Below are positions 6,302 to 15,172 of a DNA stretch of 29,641 nucleotides, piece by piece. The stretch comes from CAZHMN01 sp964533705 (GTDB lineage Bacteria; Electryoneota; B3-LCP): positions 1 to 29,641 of the forward strand of contig CAZHMN010000035.1 of the NCBI GenBank assembly GCA_964533705.1, in the 5' to 3' direction. The notes under the pieces are model-generated. The model did not search any database and was not told the origin of the DNA. It worked only from the letters and a program-made list of their open reading frames with translations. Each line of letters opens with the position of its first letter. Within the stretch, counting starts at the first letter, position 1. Position numbers and translations under genes: made by a program.

Positions 6302-8173
6302 TTAGAGTTGATTATACTCCAATGCAACGGACTGATCAAACCTCCCTGAGTCAGGTTCGGTTCTTACAGCGTTTAGATCAGCCGGCAGCGGCGCATCACG
6401 TAGAACCGCATCGGATTCGATCCATCCCAGTTCCCGAAAGAGCGCCGGCCAGCTTTCCAGCATGATATTGAACTTTGTGGCGATCAGGTGAAGCCTGGAA
6501 TAGAGTACGCTTGTACTTTGGGCAAGTCTTACGATACCCTTTCCCTCCAGGTTCTGCTTAACGAAATTGAAATCCAGCACGAGATGATTGACTGCGGGCA
6601 GTCTGAACCCCGTGATGGTGATTTCCTTATCAATCTCTTCGATTTTTTTACCCGCAGATGCGATCGCCTCGATGTTTTCGCCGGATGAAGAAGCGGTTTC
6701 CAGCAGGATGCGGCAGCAAGCCACCCCAGCTTGAGCCAATTCGGCGAGGCGTTGCAGTGCGCGGCGGGTTTCCTCCACTTCGGAACGAAATCCCGGCCGG
6801 TTCGGCGGCAGATAATCTTGGAGTAGAGCCCCCAATAAATTCGAATCACAAGAGAGATCGAATTCAGCTTCGGGAACCGTCAAAATTTTTCTCCAGGTTT
6901 CCCTGCCGCAAAGATTGACGAAGTCTGCGGTTTTTAAGGGGCGCCGAATTACGGGCCGGAGTATCCAGAAACCGTCCGAATCGAAATCAGTCCGCCATAC
7001 CAACACGTTCTTGAATTTCTCCTCCGCAGCGGCTATGACCGCGTCGCGATTTGGCGCGTTGGTGAGCATCATTTTGGCGACATGGAAGACCACTTCAGGC
7101 GTTACCTGCTCCTGGCAGCGGAAACGATTGCATTCCACGTGAAAGCTGCATGGATAGCAGGGAAGCGAAGATTCGACGATGACGTGCCCTTTACCATAGG
7201 GCCCTGTCTCGTGCGAAAGCGCACTGCCAAAGCAGAGCGAGAGCACGGGCGTTCCCACCGCCGCGGCCAGGTGCTGAGTTCCCGTATCGTTGGTAATAAG
7301 AAGATCCATCCGACTGAGCACCGCCCCCAGGGCTCCAATATCGGTCTTTCCCGCCAGGTTGAGCGCGGCATCGCCGAAGGGTTGGCAGACTGCCTGCGCC
7401 AGATCGGCTTCCTTTTGCGTCCCGAAGACCACGATCCCGGCACCCAGGGAATCTCGCAGAAGCCGGCCGAGAGCACGGAATGAATCGGCCGGCCAGCGCT
7501 TGCAGGAAAGCGAAGCCCCGGGCTGAAATCCGATTTTTAGAGGGGCATTTCTTTCTGGCCAGTTTGCCATTATTTTATCCGCAGCCGCTTTCGCCTGCGG
7601 AGTTAACTTGAAGCTCAGGTGCCAACGGCCGAACGGCTTCTGATCGGGTTCATCATTGGAATCGAATTCGCCGCTGTTCAGGGCAAAACCCTGGTTAACG
7701 TCCACCAGGTTAAAACGGTTATAATTACGGTTCAGGTTGGCGATGAAGAAATACCGACCCCAGGGGTGGCGAATCAGGCGGTAACCTTCTGAATTCAGAG
7801 TCAAACCCCGAGTGTGTTGGACGCCAATCAACAACGCCATAAGCGCCGAAATGCGGGAATGGGAAAGGTTGATCACCATATCAAATTTTTCGCCGCGCAG
7901 GGAGCTGACAAAGGATCGCAGCTCGCTCAAACGTCGGGGCAGATAGCGAACTGCCTCTTTTGACACGGCGACGGCTGCATTGAAATCGAAGGGAATGATG
8001 CGATCAATCTCGGGGATATACTGGCAAATCTCCGCGAAACCGGTAACGACCAGATAGGCGATTGAAGCATCGGGATATTTGAACTTTAAAGCCTGCAACA
8101 GAGGCGTGGATTGCAGAATGTCTCCCATCCGCGTAAGATTAATCACCAGGATTTTTTTGACCGGTTTGTTCAT
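6302..8173 (-). CDS. GT9 (heptosyltransferase-like) glycosyltransferase with C-terminal extension
   Basis: Residues 1-370 form a GT9 domain: KILVINLTRMGDILQSTPLL (7-26) at the N-terminus, IGFQPGASLSCKRWPADSF (214-232) and the donor-site motif TNDTGTQHLAAAVGTP (294-309, with D296 and H301). GT9 enzymes add heptose or similar sugars to lipopolysaccharide or proteins. A four-cysteine cluster follows at C339, C342, C348 and C353. The whole protein is 623 residues against about 350 for simple heptosyltransferases. The extra 250 residues are predicted helical and partly alike in the other two GT9 proteins here. The ATG at 8173 lies 11 bp after the stop of the previous gene, so translation is probably coupled. 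Location implies flagellin glycosylation rather than LPS core synthesis, but that is inference. Confidence 0.85.
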   Translation of the reverse strand: MNKPVKKILVINLTRMGDILQSTPLLQALKFKYPDASIAYLVVTGFAEICQYIPEIDRIIPFDFNAAVAVSKEAVRYLPRRLSELRSFVSSLRGEKFDMVINLSHSRISALMALLIGVQHTRGLTLNSEGYRLIRHPWGRYFFIANLNRNYNRFNLVDVNQGFALNSGEFDSNDEPDQKPFGRWHLSFKLTPQAKAAADKIMANWPERNAPLKIGFQPGASLSCKRWPADSFRALGRLLRDSLGAGIVVFGTQKEADLAQAVCQPFGDAALNLAGKTDIGALGAVLSRMDLLITNDTGTQHLAAAVGTPVLSLCFGSALSHETGPYGKGHVIVESSLPCYPCSFHVECNRFRCQEQVTPEVVFHVAKMMLTNAPNRDAVIAAAEEKFKNVLVWRTDFDSDGFWILRPVIRRPLKTADFVNLCGRETWRKILTVPEAEFDLSCDSNLLGALLQDYLPPNRPGFRSEVEETRRALQRLAELAQAGVACCRILLETASSSGENIEAIASAGKKIEEIDKEITITGFRLPAVNHLVLDFNFVKQNLEGKGIVRLAQSTSVLYSRLHLIATKFNIMLESWPALFRELGWIESDAVLRDAPLPADLNAVRTEPDSGRFDQSVALEYNQL

Positions 8174-8184
8174 CTCAAGATTTC

Positions 8185-9846
8185 TCAGCTACAAAGCGGC
8201 GTTGCTCGTCTCTCAGTCGAAGGCAAATGATTATCATGCCTTTTCATTATGGCAATCTTCTGCGTTTGATCCATCTGACAGGCGCGACGTATTGTAACGA
8301 TCCGGCGTAAGAGTTTATCCTGCGCGGCTAAGACTCTCTCTTTATTCAACCCGTAGGATACTTCATCGCTGCCCAGACAATCCATGCGGTATAGTTCAAA
8401 AAGCGGCCGGAATTCGGGATACGAAGCAATCAAGGTGGGGAGCTCCCTGGCGAGCGGATCAATAAAAGCGCTCCCGGCAGTTCCCACTCGTGAGAGCCTT
8501 ACGGCCGGATCTTTTGCTGCAGCTATCGTCTGCCGAATCAACCCCAAAATGGTATTGCTCATCCGTTGGAGCTTCTCCTCAATATTCGCCAGAAATTCAT
8601 CATTGACACTAAATGACGGATTTGCAGCATCTATCAACGTCGTGTAAGTCAAAAAATGTTTCAACAATCCACCCCAGAAACGGCGAAGCTCATCGCCTCG
8701 CCTTTGATCCCCGGCGAGGGTCAGCCGGCCACTCCCGTTAAAAGTCGAAATCCGAACAATGCAGCCGGGATAATTCGCGGGCTGCTCGCCGGCCAGCAGA
8801 CGCGAGGAGGCATCGGCGACAGCCTCCGCTGAAATGGTCTCATGACATCGAGGTTCGGTACAGCCCCCCTCTTCTCTGCAGGGGTGACAGGGGAGGTCCG
8901 GCTCGAATGAAACTGCGCCTTCTCGATAAGGGGCGGTTTCCCAGGTTGAAGCCATGGCCAGGTAGATTCCCAAGCAGGGTTTACCCAATGCCGCAGCTAT
9001 GTGCAGGGGGCCGGAATCGTGTCCGATCAGCAGATCGCATTGTTCGATCACGGCAAAAAGCTGGACAGGATCGGTCACTCCACAGAGGTTCAGGCAGCGA
9101 TCCGGCAATGTTTTCTCGATAGTTGCGGCAAGTTCCCTCTCCATCGAGCCACCCAGAAGAACAAAATCAGCGTCGTATCTCTTCACGATCAATCCGGCAG
9201 TCCTGGCCCAGCGCTCCGGAGGCCAGCGACGCAGGGGATGATGCGCGCCGATCGCCAGGGCGATTTTGTGTTTTCCGCGCAGATCTCCCAAAATCTGACG
9301 AGCGAAATCCAAAGCATCACCGGGGATCTGTGGCAGATCTACAGGCCCGCTAATCCCTCCGGATATTTCCCTGTTTATATCAACTATATTCACGGCGTTA
9401 CATGACCTCGACTGAAGAAGCGTGAAGAAGTAGCGCGCCCAATCTCCATTTAAGATGGAACCGGTATGCAGATGACAGGATCGCCCCCGCACGGTGGCAT
9501 TCTTGATCAATCCACAAATCACGCCCGAAAGGGCCGTATGCGTCAGATTAACGATCAACTCGGGATTCAATTCTTCAATTTTCTTCAAGACTTTATCTGC
9601 ACGGGACAATCCTTCAGTTACCCAGCCCTTTTCGGAGCGCAGGGCGCTGATGAAAGCATCACCATCGAAGGAAATAATGCGACCTGCCCGCGGATGAAGT
9701 TTGGCCACCGGCACCAGCTCATTCTGCACCATCAAATCCACGGGGTTGTCGTCTGCTTTCCGGCTCAGATCGGAAATCGCCGGAAAGCATTGCACCAGGT
9801 CGCCGATTCTGGCGAGGGCGATTAAAAGCGTGCTCCTCTCATTCAC
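8185..9846 (-). CDS. GT9 glycosyltransferase with C-terminal extension
   Basis: This 553-residue protein starts with GTG overlapping the previous stop codon (GTGA), so translation is coupled. The GT9 domain has LLIALARIGDLVQCFPAI (7-24), an acceptor/donor cleft segment AIGAHHPLRRWPPERWA (198-214) and GHDSGPLHIAAALGKP (275-290, D277 and H282). Four cysteines (C320, C323, C329, C334) have the same spacing as in the neighbour at 6302-8173. The C-terminal 210 residues start with CIVRISTFNGSGRLTLAG and are mainly helical. The last 30 residues are basic and look poorly conserved. Like its neighbours it probably transfers a heptose-like or other sugar to a flagellar substrate. The sugar cannot be read from the sequence. 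Confidence 0.85.
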   Translation of the reverse strand: MNERSTLLIALARIGDLVQCFPAISDLSRKADDNPVDLMVQNELVPVAKLHPRAGRIISFDGDAFISALRSEKGWVTEGLSRADKVLKKIEELNPELIVNLTHTALSGVICGLIKNATVRGRSCHLHTGSILNGDWARYFFTLLQSRSCNAVNIVDINREISGGISGPVDLPQIPGDALDFARQILGDLRGKHKIALAIGAHHPLRRWPPERWARTAGLIVKRYDADFVLLGGSMERELAATIEKTLPDRCLNLCGVTDPVQLFAVIEQCDLLIGHDSGPLHIAAALGKPCLGIYLAMASTWETAPYREGAVSFEPDLPCHPCREEGGCTEPRCHETISAEAVADASSRLLAGEQPANYPGCIVRISTFNGSGRLTLAGDQRRGDELRRFWGGLLKHFLTYTTLIDAANPSFSVNDEFLANIEEKLQRMSNTILGLIRQTIAAAKDPAVRLSRVGTAGSAFIDPLARELPTLIASYPEFRPLFELYRMDCLGSDEVSYGLNKERVLAAQDKLLRRIVTIRRACQMDQTQKIAIMKRHDNHLPSTERRATPLCS

Positions 9847-11696
9847 ATCACACCCTTCTCGATACCCCAGCGGCGAAACTCGTTCAATAACAGGATCATC
9901 GCTTCGGTGCGGGACAGTTCACCCTTTCCCCTCTCTATCTCTTCAGCGACGCCTTCCAGCGTGAGCGGCCCCTTTCCGACAAAACGCTGCATGACCTCAG
10001 CCAATTCGCTGTCGGAACCGGCCTCCCGAATAATTTCCTCGGCTGTGGGCAATCCGCCACTCGAGGGTTTCCACTCGGGATCCCGACCGGCGATGACGCC
10101 GAGCAGCTCCAGCATTCTGTGCTCGTAGGTATGCTGGGCTATCACTCTCCGCCGGGCTGCGCCTGCGATCTCCCTGCACTTCTCGGGTTTGTCCAGATAT
10201 TCCCTGGCTTTATCCCGCATCTCCTGCAGGGACGAGAAAGTCACAATTTCTCCATCTATTACAAAGTTTTCGGCCATATATTGCCGCTCATCAACCAATT
10301 GAAAGGCTCCGCAGGAAGCGATCTCATAGGTCCGTGGATTTAAGAAATCCCCGAAGGGATTGACGCCGGAATGAAAAGTGGAGGAGTGCAAGTTGACATT
10401 GAGGCGCGTAGCGTTGAAGATTTTTACCGCCTCTTCAGTTGAAACGCGCTCTCCGTTGCGCTGAATCACGTGCGAAAGGGCGGCTGCATCTTCCCAGTCG
10501 CTGCCCCAGATTTTCAGATTGAAATCGAGAAGCCCGGCGAAAAATTCCCTGCGGTTATGGTAGCCCGCTCCCACGTGGGACAGATCGCTGCCGAACTCTT
10601 CCCGTTCCTCGGCCGTAAGCTCCACCGGCCTGTGAACCTTTGGATCGGCGGCCAGGGGGAGATAATAAGGATTTGAACAGCCCACTTCCTTGAGTTGCGA
10701 AAGAAAATCCCCTTTTTGAATCACGAAGAACTGGTCGTAGTAGGGCGCAACGGCTTTCCAATAAGGCAGCGTGGCTCCGTCCTCGACGAACCAGAAGGCG
10801 GTTTTGATGTCGGCGTTTTTAAGCTCTTTCAGGACTTCGGTCGTAATCGGGGATTGTGCGATTCCGAGGATCAGGTCGGCACGAATTTCCAGAGCCCGGG
10901 CGGTGACGGATTCGGCCAGAAGCGTCGTCATTCCCGCTTCCAGTTGGGCCATATGATTGCGGTTGGAAGTCAATTCCAGCAAATGCTTCATACCGGGATA
11001 GAAGACGCTGTTGTCCAACACTTCACAGCGGTGGCCTAAAGCGGTCAAGGCGCGCTGAACGTAACCCACAACCGGCAGAGACCCCCCATATAGAGGGGAT
11101 ACCAACAGTATTTTAAAACCACCCCGTGAAGCGATCTTTCGGGCTCGCAGCATTCCCCCGATCGTTAAGTAATAATCAGGGTATACATGGGTGGAGGCGG
11201 GATGTGGCAGAAACACACCCTCCTCCGTATCGGAAGATCGCAAGTCGCATAATTTCTGATAGGCACTCACCGGGTCTTCCCCGACGATAAATCGCAATCC
11301 CTCGGGGAACGTTTCCGGGGGACGGTAAGCCAGGGCGGCGGCCAGGAGCGCGGCATCCTTCTCTACGACCACGATGCGATCCGCCGAAATAGTTTTCAAC
11401 AGCTCCTGGAGATGATAAGCGAAACCCACCCCACCCAATACGTATCGTTCCTGCTGATCCGTCTTCAAGTTCAGTGATTCCACCCATTTTCGCGCCTCCC
11501 CAATCGGATCATAGGTGCTGTGAAGGCTTTTCCTCGCAACGACCGGAATCGGCGAGCCGTCTTTTGAAGCTCGGATCTCAGGATAATCCGGGCTGTAGGC
11601 TGCTTCCAGCAAATCCGCCAGCGCCTTATCCCGGAGGGCGATGCGCTTCAGATTAGCTTCCAGATGGTTTGCAGTCATGGACAACTTCCCATTCAT
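9843..11696 (-). CDS. Maf-like N-terminal domain fused to CgeB-like glycosyltransferase
   Basis: Residues 1-185 resemble the N-terminal part of motility accessory factor (Maf/DUF115) proteins: LHSTYDPIGEARKWVESL (58-75), a glycine-rich loop VLGGVGFAYHL (86-96) and IVVVEKD (108-114). From residue 194 a CgeB-type glycosyltransferase begins (FKILLVSPLYGGSLPVVGYV), with AFWFVEDG, YLPLAADPKVH and a C-terminal donor-site segment NPRTYEIASCGAFQLVDERQ followed by RRRVIAQHTYEHRMLELL. About 90 further helical residues end the 617-residue protein. Maf proteins modify flagellin with nonulosonic acids, so the fusion supports a flagellin glycosylation role. The Maf catalytic half itself is absent. An internal ATG seven codons in is an alternative start. 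Its last bases overlap the next gene. Confidence 0.8.
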   Translation of the reverse strand: MNGKLSMTANHLEANLKRIALRDKALADLLEAAYSPDYPEIRASKDGSPIPVVARKSLHSTYDPIGEARKWVESLNLKTDQQERYVLGGVGFAYHLQELLKTISADRIVVVEKDAALLAAALAYRPPETFPEGLRFIVGEDPVSAYQKLCDLRSSDTEEGVFLPHPASTHVYPDYYLTIGGMLRARKIASRGGFKILLVSPLYGGSLPVVGYVQRALTALGHRCEVLDNSVFYPGMKHLLELTSNRNHMAQLEAGMTTLLAESVTARALEIRADLILGIAQSPITTEVLKELKNADIKTAFWFVEDGATLPYWKAVAPYYDQFFVIQKGDFLSQLKEVGCSNPYYLPLAADPKVHRPVELTAEEREEFGSDLSHVGAGYHNRREFFAGLLDFNLKIWGSDWEDAAALSHVIQRNGERVSTEEAVKIFNATRLNVNLHSSTFHSGVNPFGDFLNPRTYEIASCGAFQLVDERQYMAENFVIDGEIVTFSSLQEMRDKAREYLDKPEKCREIAGAARRRVIAQHTYEHRMLELLGVIAGRDPEWKPSSGGLPTAEEIIREAGSDSELAEVMQRFVGKGPLTLEGVAEEIERGKGELSRTEAMILLLNEFRRWGIEKGVM

Positions 11697-11724
11697 AGAT
11701 TTAAAACAGAGGACAGATTAGAGC

Positions 11725-13578
11725 CTAAATAGCTTTTTCAAATTTATTCCGGGAAATTATAGAATCGCGGCGCGAAACTCGCTGCAAAGTTCGCCTGCGA
11801 ACCTCAGAGGATAATTCGCTCTGCCCATCCGCATCCCCTGATTTTCGACAGTGCTCCCAGACAGCATCCAGAATATGCTGACATTCACTCTCCGAAACAG
11901 ACAGCTTTTCAACTCTTTCCCATTTATCCGGGTCGGTGGAATTCACCAGGTACTTGACTAACTGCTCCAGGCCCTCTTCCCGACGATAAGAGCGCAGTAA
12001 GAGATAACCCAATTTCAAGCGCAGGCTGAATTCCCAGGGACGTAATTCAACAGCCCTCTGCATTAAAACCACGGCGAACTCGGGCGATCCGTGGTGCTCA
12101 AGGACCCGCGCGCAGTGCAGGTAGGCTGACCACAGTTTGGGGTCCAGGGCAATGGCTTTCTGGTAGGCATCAAACGCGTTCCAGCGACAGGGATGGCCGA
12201 TGGAGCGGTCAACTCCCGGTTCCAGGAGCCAACCGGCCTTTTCCAGGATTTGTCCCAAAAAAAGATAGTCTGACGCGGTCAAGACGGATCCGGTGCCGAT
12301 TTTCGCGAACCGAATACGATCTGTTTCTTCCAGACCCAGATGGTGACAAAGTCGCTCGAGCTCTTGAACAGCCATCTTAGAATCGCCACTTTCCCGCAGA
12401 CACCAGAAAAACGCCCAGTGCGACCTCAGGTGCGAGGCGTCAATTTCCAGCGCCCGCTCTAAAGAATCTCTGGCTTGCTCAGGGCGATTTTCTTGTAGCG
12501 CTTGAGCGGCTAATTCGAAATGAATTTCGGCTAATTCGCAGCGATTTTTCGCCAGGGACATCAGCAGCCGAATCCCCTCGCTCTTCAAAGCCCCCACCGG
12601 CTGGCGGGGCCAGCGATTTGCCTGTTGGATGAAAGCACAGCCCAAATGGTATAAACGGATTTTATCCGCGGTCGCAGCCTGTATCTGCGGTAGGGACTCG
12701 GCGACAATCTTGAGAAGTTCTTCAGCGCGGCGGTCAATCGTATGCTTCTCCAGCACGAGAGCTCTTCCCTTTTCAGCGATACCCTCACGTAATTCTTCGT
12801 CTTTCAGGAGTTTCTCTGCCCTATGGACCAAGCTGACGGGATCATAAGTCACCAGATGTTCCCAATCCTTAAAGAAAGACTGCCAACTGGCGTCGCTGCT
12901 CTCCGTGAGGAGACAAACACCGCAGGCCAAAGCTTCAAAAGTACGCAGATTCAACCCGGGGAAAAGATTCTCATTTAATACAACTTTGGACTGATTGAAT
13001 AGTCTGACGACTTTTTTGGGCGGCAAAGAACGCTTGCCATCCCCGTCGAAAACGTTCAACTTGAAATGATTTTGCAGGGTTTTCAACAACCAGGTGCGTT
13101 TAGGGCGAAGTTGCTCGTGGATTGAGCCGACGAACGTAATATCGTATTTTTTGGAAAGATCGAGTTTACGGTAAATCAGAGGATCGGCCGCCAGGGGAAG
13201 CCAATGAAACCGGTTGCTCTTATCCGGATAATCCATTCGGAGCTTTCTGACCGGCGCGGCTTGATCCAGAAAAGCGAGGTCGAACGCCTGGACATAATTA
13301 AACTGCCAGAATTCGTTCAGGGGTGAATCTATTCCGTAGAAGACCTTGGGGATCTTCACGTTTTCGAGTCCTAATAGTGCCGGCCGGACGTCAATCGAAT
13401 CCGAAATGAGGATGAAATCGGGATTGAACGAACACGCCTTGACGATCTCTTCGATCTGAACCGGCGTAGCATCAAGGTGTAGGTCCGCTTCTGGAGCCGG
13501 GCTGGCGAAGAAGACTTCATGTCCCAGCCGTCTCAAACTGGCGAGAAAGTAGGGATCGTTTACAAGCAGGATTCGCAT
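11725..13578 (-). CDS. CgeB-like glycosyltransferase with C-terminal TPR repeats
   Basis: Residues 1-300 form a CgeB-like glycosyltransferase: MRILLVNDPYFLASLRRLGH, YGIDSPLNEFW (81-91), WLPLAADPLIY (126-136), ITFVGSIHEQLRPKRTWLL and the donor-site segment LRTFEALACGVCLLTESSD (211-229). Residues about 345-545 contain tetratricopeptide-like helix pairs, for example ELAAQALQENRPEQARDSLE with ALEID (355-380), NAFDAYQKAIALDPKLWSAY (467-486) and VVLMQRAVELRPWEFSLRLK. TPR repeats often bind protein partners, as in the O-GlcNAc transferases, so this part may recognise the protein acceptor. The length is 617 residues. The start overlaps the upstream GT9 gene by 19 bp. Substrates are unknown. Confidence 0.82.
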   Translation of the reverse strand: MRILLVNDPYFLASLRRLGHEVFFASPAPEADLHLDATPVQIEEIVKACSFNPDFILISDSIDVRPALLGLENVKIPKVFYGIDSPLNEFWQFNYVQAFDLAFLDQAAPVRKLRMDYPDKSNRFHWLPLAADPLIYRKLDLSKKYDITFVGSIHEQLRPKRTWLLKTLQNHFKLNVFDGDGKRSLPPKKVVRLFNQSKVVLNENLFPGLNLRTFEALACGVCLLTESSDASWQSFFKDWEHLVTYDPVSLVHRAEKLLKDEELREGIAEKGRALVLEKHTIDRRAEELLKIVAESLPQIQAATADKIRLYHLGCAFIQQANRWPRQPVGALKSEGIRLLMSLAKNRCELAEIHFELAAQALQENRPEQARDSLERALEIDASHLRSHWAFFWCLRESGDSKMAVQELERLCHHLGLEETDRIRFAKIGTGSVLTASDYLFLGQILEKAGWLLEPGVDRSIGHPCRWNAFDAYQKAIALDPKLWSAYLHCARVLEHHGSPEFAVVLMQRAVELRPWEFSLRLKLGYLLLRSYRREEGLEQLVKYLVNSTDPDKWERVEKLSVSESECQHILDAVWEHCRKSGDADGQSELSSEVRRRTLQRVSRRDSIISRNKFEKAI

Positions 13579-15095
13579 TTCTGTAGATCGAATTCCGACT
13601 TATTCTTATCAACTTGATGAAGGGATTCTTTCTGAGCGCACAAATATCCGGCAGCGCTCTCTTTAGTCTCGAACTCGGCGGTAGAGGATATTGCTTTCGG
13701 CAGCGGAAGCTTCCAAATTTCACCCAGCCAGCGATTAAACAGTCTCTCGAAGTTGTCCCGCTGATTTTCTGTGCCTCGGGGAATTCCACCCCCCTGGAAG
13801 GATCTCCCGGAGTCGTTATACCGACCTTCAATTCCCGCTAATTTCGTAGTAGTTTCATCGAATTCAGCGAAGACCTTCCACACGAAATCGGCAAAATAAT
13901 CTTTTTCCGGATCATTCGCCTTGCCGCCAACCACCTCGTAGCGGTTGCCCTGCGCCGTCAGAGACGAGCGATGGAGATGAAGTCCGGTGGGGACGCTGTA
14001 TTCCTCAGGCCATAGTTCATCGTTGATCACCTTCAACAGCTCCGCTATCGCCCGGTGATCTTCGAAGGGTCGCCGACACTTATAATCGCACTTCTCGGCC
14101 ACTACCGGATGACAGGGGTATTCCGGGCAATCAGGGACCAGCACAAAATGTCCCTGTCCGTAGGGGCCCGTATCGTAAAATCCCGCTTCTGCGAAGTACA
14201 TCCCCAACACCCTGGTCCCTACGGCCGCCGCCCAGTGCAACGGTCCGGTATCCACACCCACAACGAGATCAACTTCAGCAAACAGACCCAACAATTCTTC
14301 AGGCGAACAGACACCGACCAAATTGATCACGTCATTTCTGCGGGGATCAACACTTTGAAGAAACCGCCGGGCCAGTTCCTCCTCACCTCTACCTCCGATC
14401 AAGACCAAACCGATATGACTATTTTCTGCAATGTGATTCCAATAGGCAGAAAAATCTTCCGGGGCTATGCGGCGATATTTCCCCCCGGATCCCAGAATGA
14501 ACGCCCAGATTCGCCGTACTCCCGATTGATGCAGAGGTTCCACTACTGATTTGGCAAACTGCCTCCCGGCCGCTTTTGCTGGTACGTTGACGTTCCGATC
14601 CGGCTTCTCCGGGAAAGCCAGCGAGGCCCATAAGTCGGATAAGTGAATCCGGTTCCAGCGATGCTCAGCTGCAATCATTCGCACATAAGAGCGCAGGAGA
14701 ACGAGGCGCGGATTGACCCACAAGCTCTGGTTTTCATGGCAGACCAGCGCGGCGAGGGCATCGCAGACGGGGTGGTCATTCAGAGCATAGAACGCTTGAT
14801 CCGTGAAATGGCTGACCTTTTCAACGCTTATATCCAATTCCCGAAGAACCTGGGGGAGCGATAATTCACCGTGGGTACTCTGACGCATCCGGCGGGTATT
14901 CACCGGAATGATTTCGTCTATCTGGGGGAGCTGTTCGGCCCAATCCAAAACGTCCGCATCACAGATCAGTTTCAAAGAACCGACTTGGGAGAGTGCCGAA
15001 ATCAGCGGTAACATCTGCACCAGGTCGCCCATGCGAGCTAACTGGCAGATCGTGGACTTCCCCGGTTCTGATTGTCCGCCCCTCCGATCATTCAT
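13560..15095 (-). CDS. GT9 glycosyltransferase, first of the glycosyltransferase block
   Basis: The 511-residue product has a GT9 domain: STICQLARMGDLVQMLPLIS (14-33), WAFILGSGGKYRRIAPEDF (197-215) and GVDTGPLHWAAAVGTRVLG (280-298, D282 and H287). The cysteine cluster is present but spaced differently from the other two GT9 proteins (C323, C328, C336, C340). A C-terminal tail of about 150 residues begins VPTGLHLHRSSLTAQG and appears related to the tails of its two paralogues. The ATG at 15095 has no good ribosome binding site, but the GT9 start motif leaves no room for a much later start. It follows flgL by 77 bp. No convincing promoter is visible in that gap, so read-through from the flagellar operon is likely. 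Confidence 0.83.
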   Translation of the reverse strand: MNDRRGGQSEPGKSTICQLARMGDLVQMLPLISALSQVGSLKLICDADVLDWAEQLPQIDEIIPVNTRRMRQSTHGELSLPQVLRELDISVEKVSHFTDQAFYALNDHPVCDALAALVCHENQSLWVNPRLVLLRSYVRMIAAEHRWNRIHLSDLWASLAFPEKPDRNVNVPAKAAGRQFAKSVVEPLHQSGVRRIWAFILGSGGKYRRIAPEDFSAYWNHIAENSHIGLVLIGGRGEEELARRFLQSVDPRRNDVINLVGVCSPEELLGLFAEVDLVVGVDTGPLHWAAAVGTRVLGMYFAEAGFYDTGPYGQGHFVLVPDCPEYPCHPVVAEKCDYKCRRPFEDHRAIAELLKVINDELWPEEYSVPTGLHLHRSSLTAQGNRYEVVGGKANDPEKDYFADFVWKVFAEFDETTTKLAGIEGRYNDSGRSFQGGGIPRGTENQRDNFERLFNRWLGEIWKLPLPKAISSTAEFETKESAAGYLCAQKESLHQVDKNKSEFDLQKCESCL

Positions 15096-15172
15096 GTATA
15101 ATCGAATCCGCTTATCAGATGATATTCAGTAAGACGTAGCGTTTACTATTTAAAATATCGTTGATCCCAGCA

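Noticed and set aside
6010..6465. 151-codon plus-strand frame spanning the junction of two glycosyltransferase genes
   Set aside because: It is antisense to two clear genes, has no plausible ribosome binding site and shows no recognisable domain.
6302..9846. LPS core heptosyltransferases (waaC/waaF)
   Set aside because: The GT9 genes lie inside a flagellar operon, are far longer than WaaC or WaaF, and have no LPS biosynthesis neighbours. I therefore give no waa symbol.
15096..15172. Promoter between flgL and the first GT9 gene
   Set aside because: The AT-rich gap has no sigma-28, sigma-54 or well-spaced sigma-70 match. The TATAC next to the start codon is too close to serve as a -10 box.
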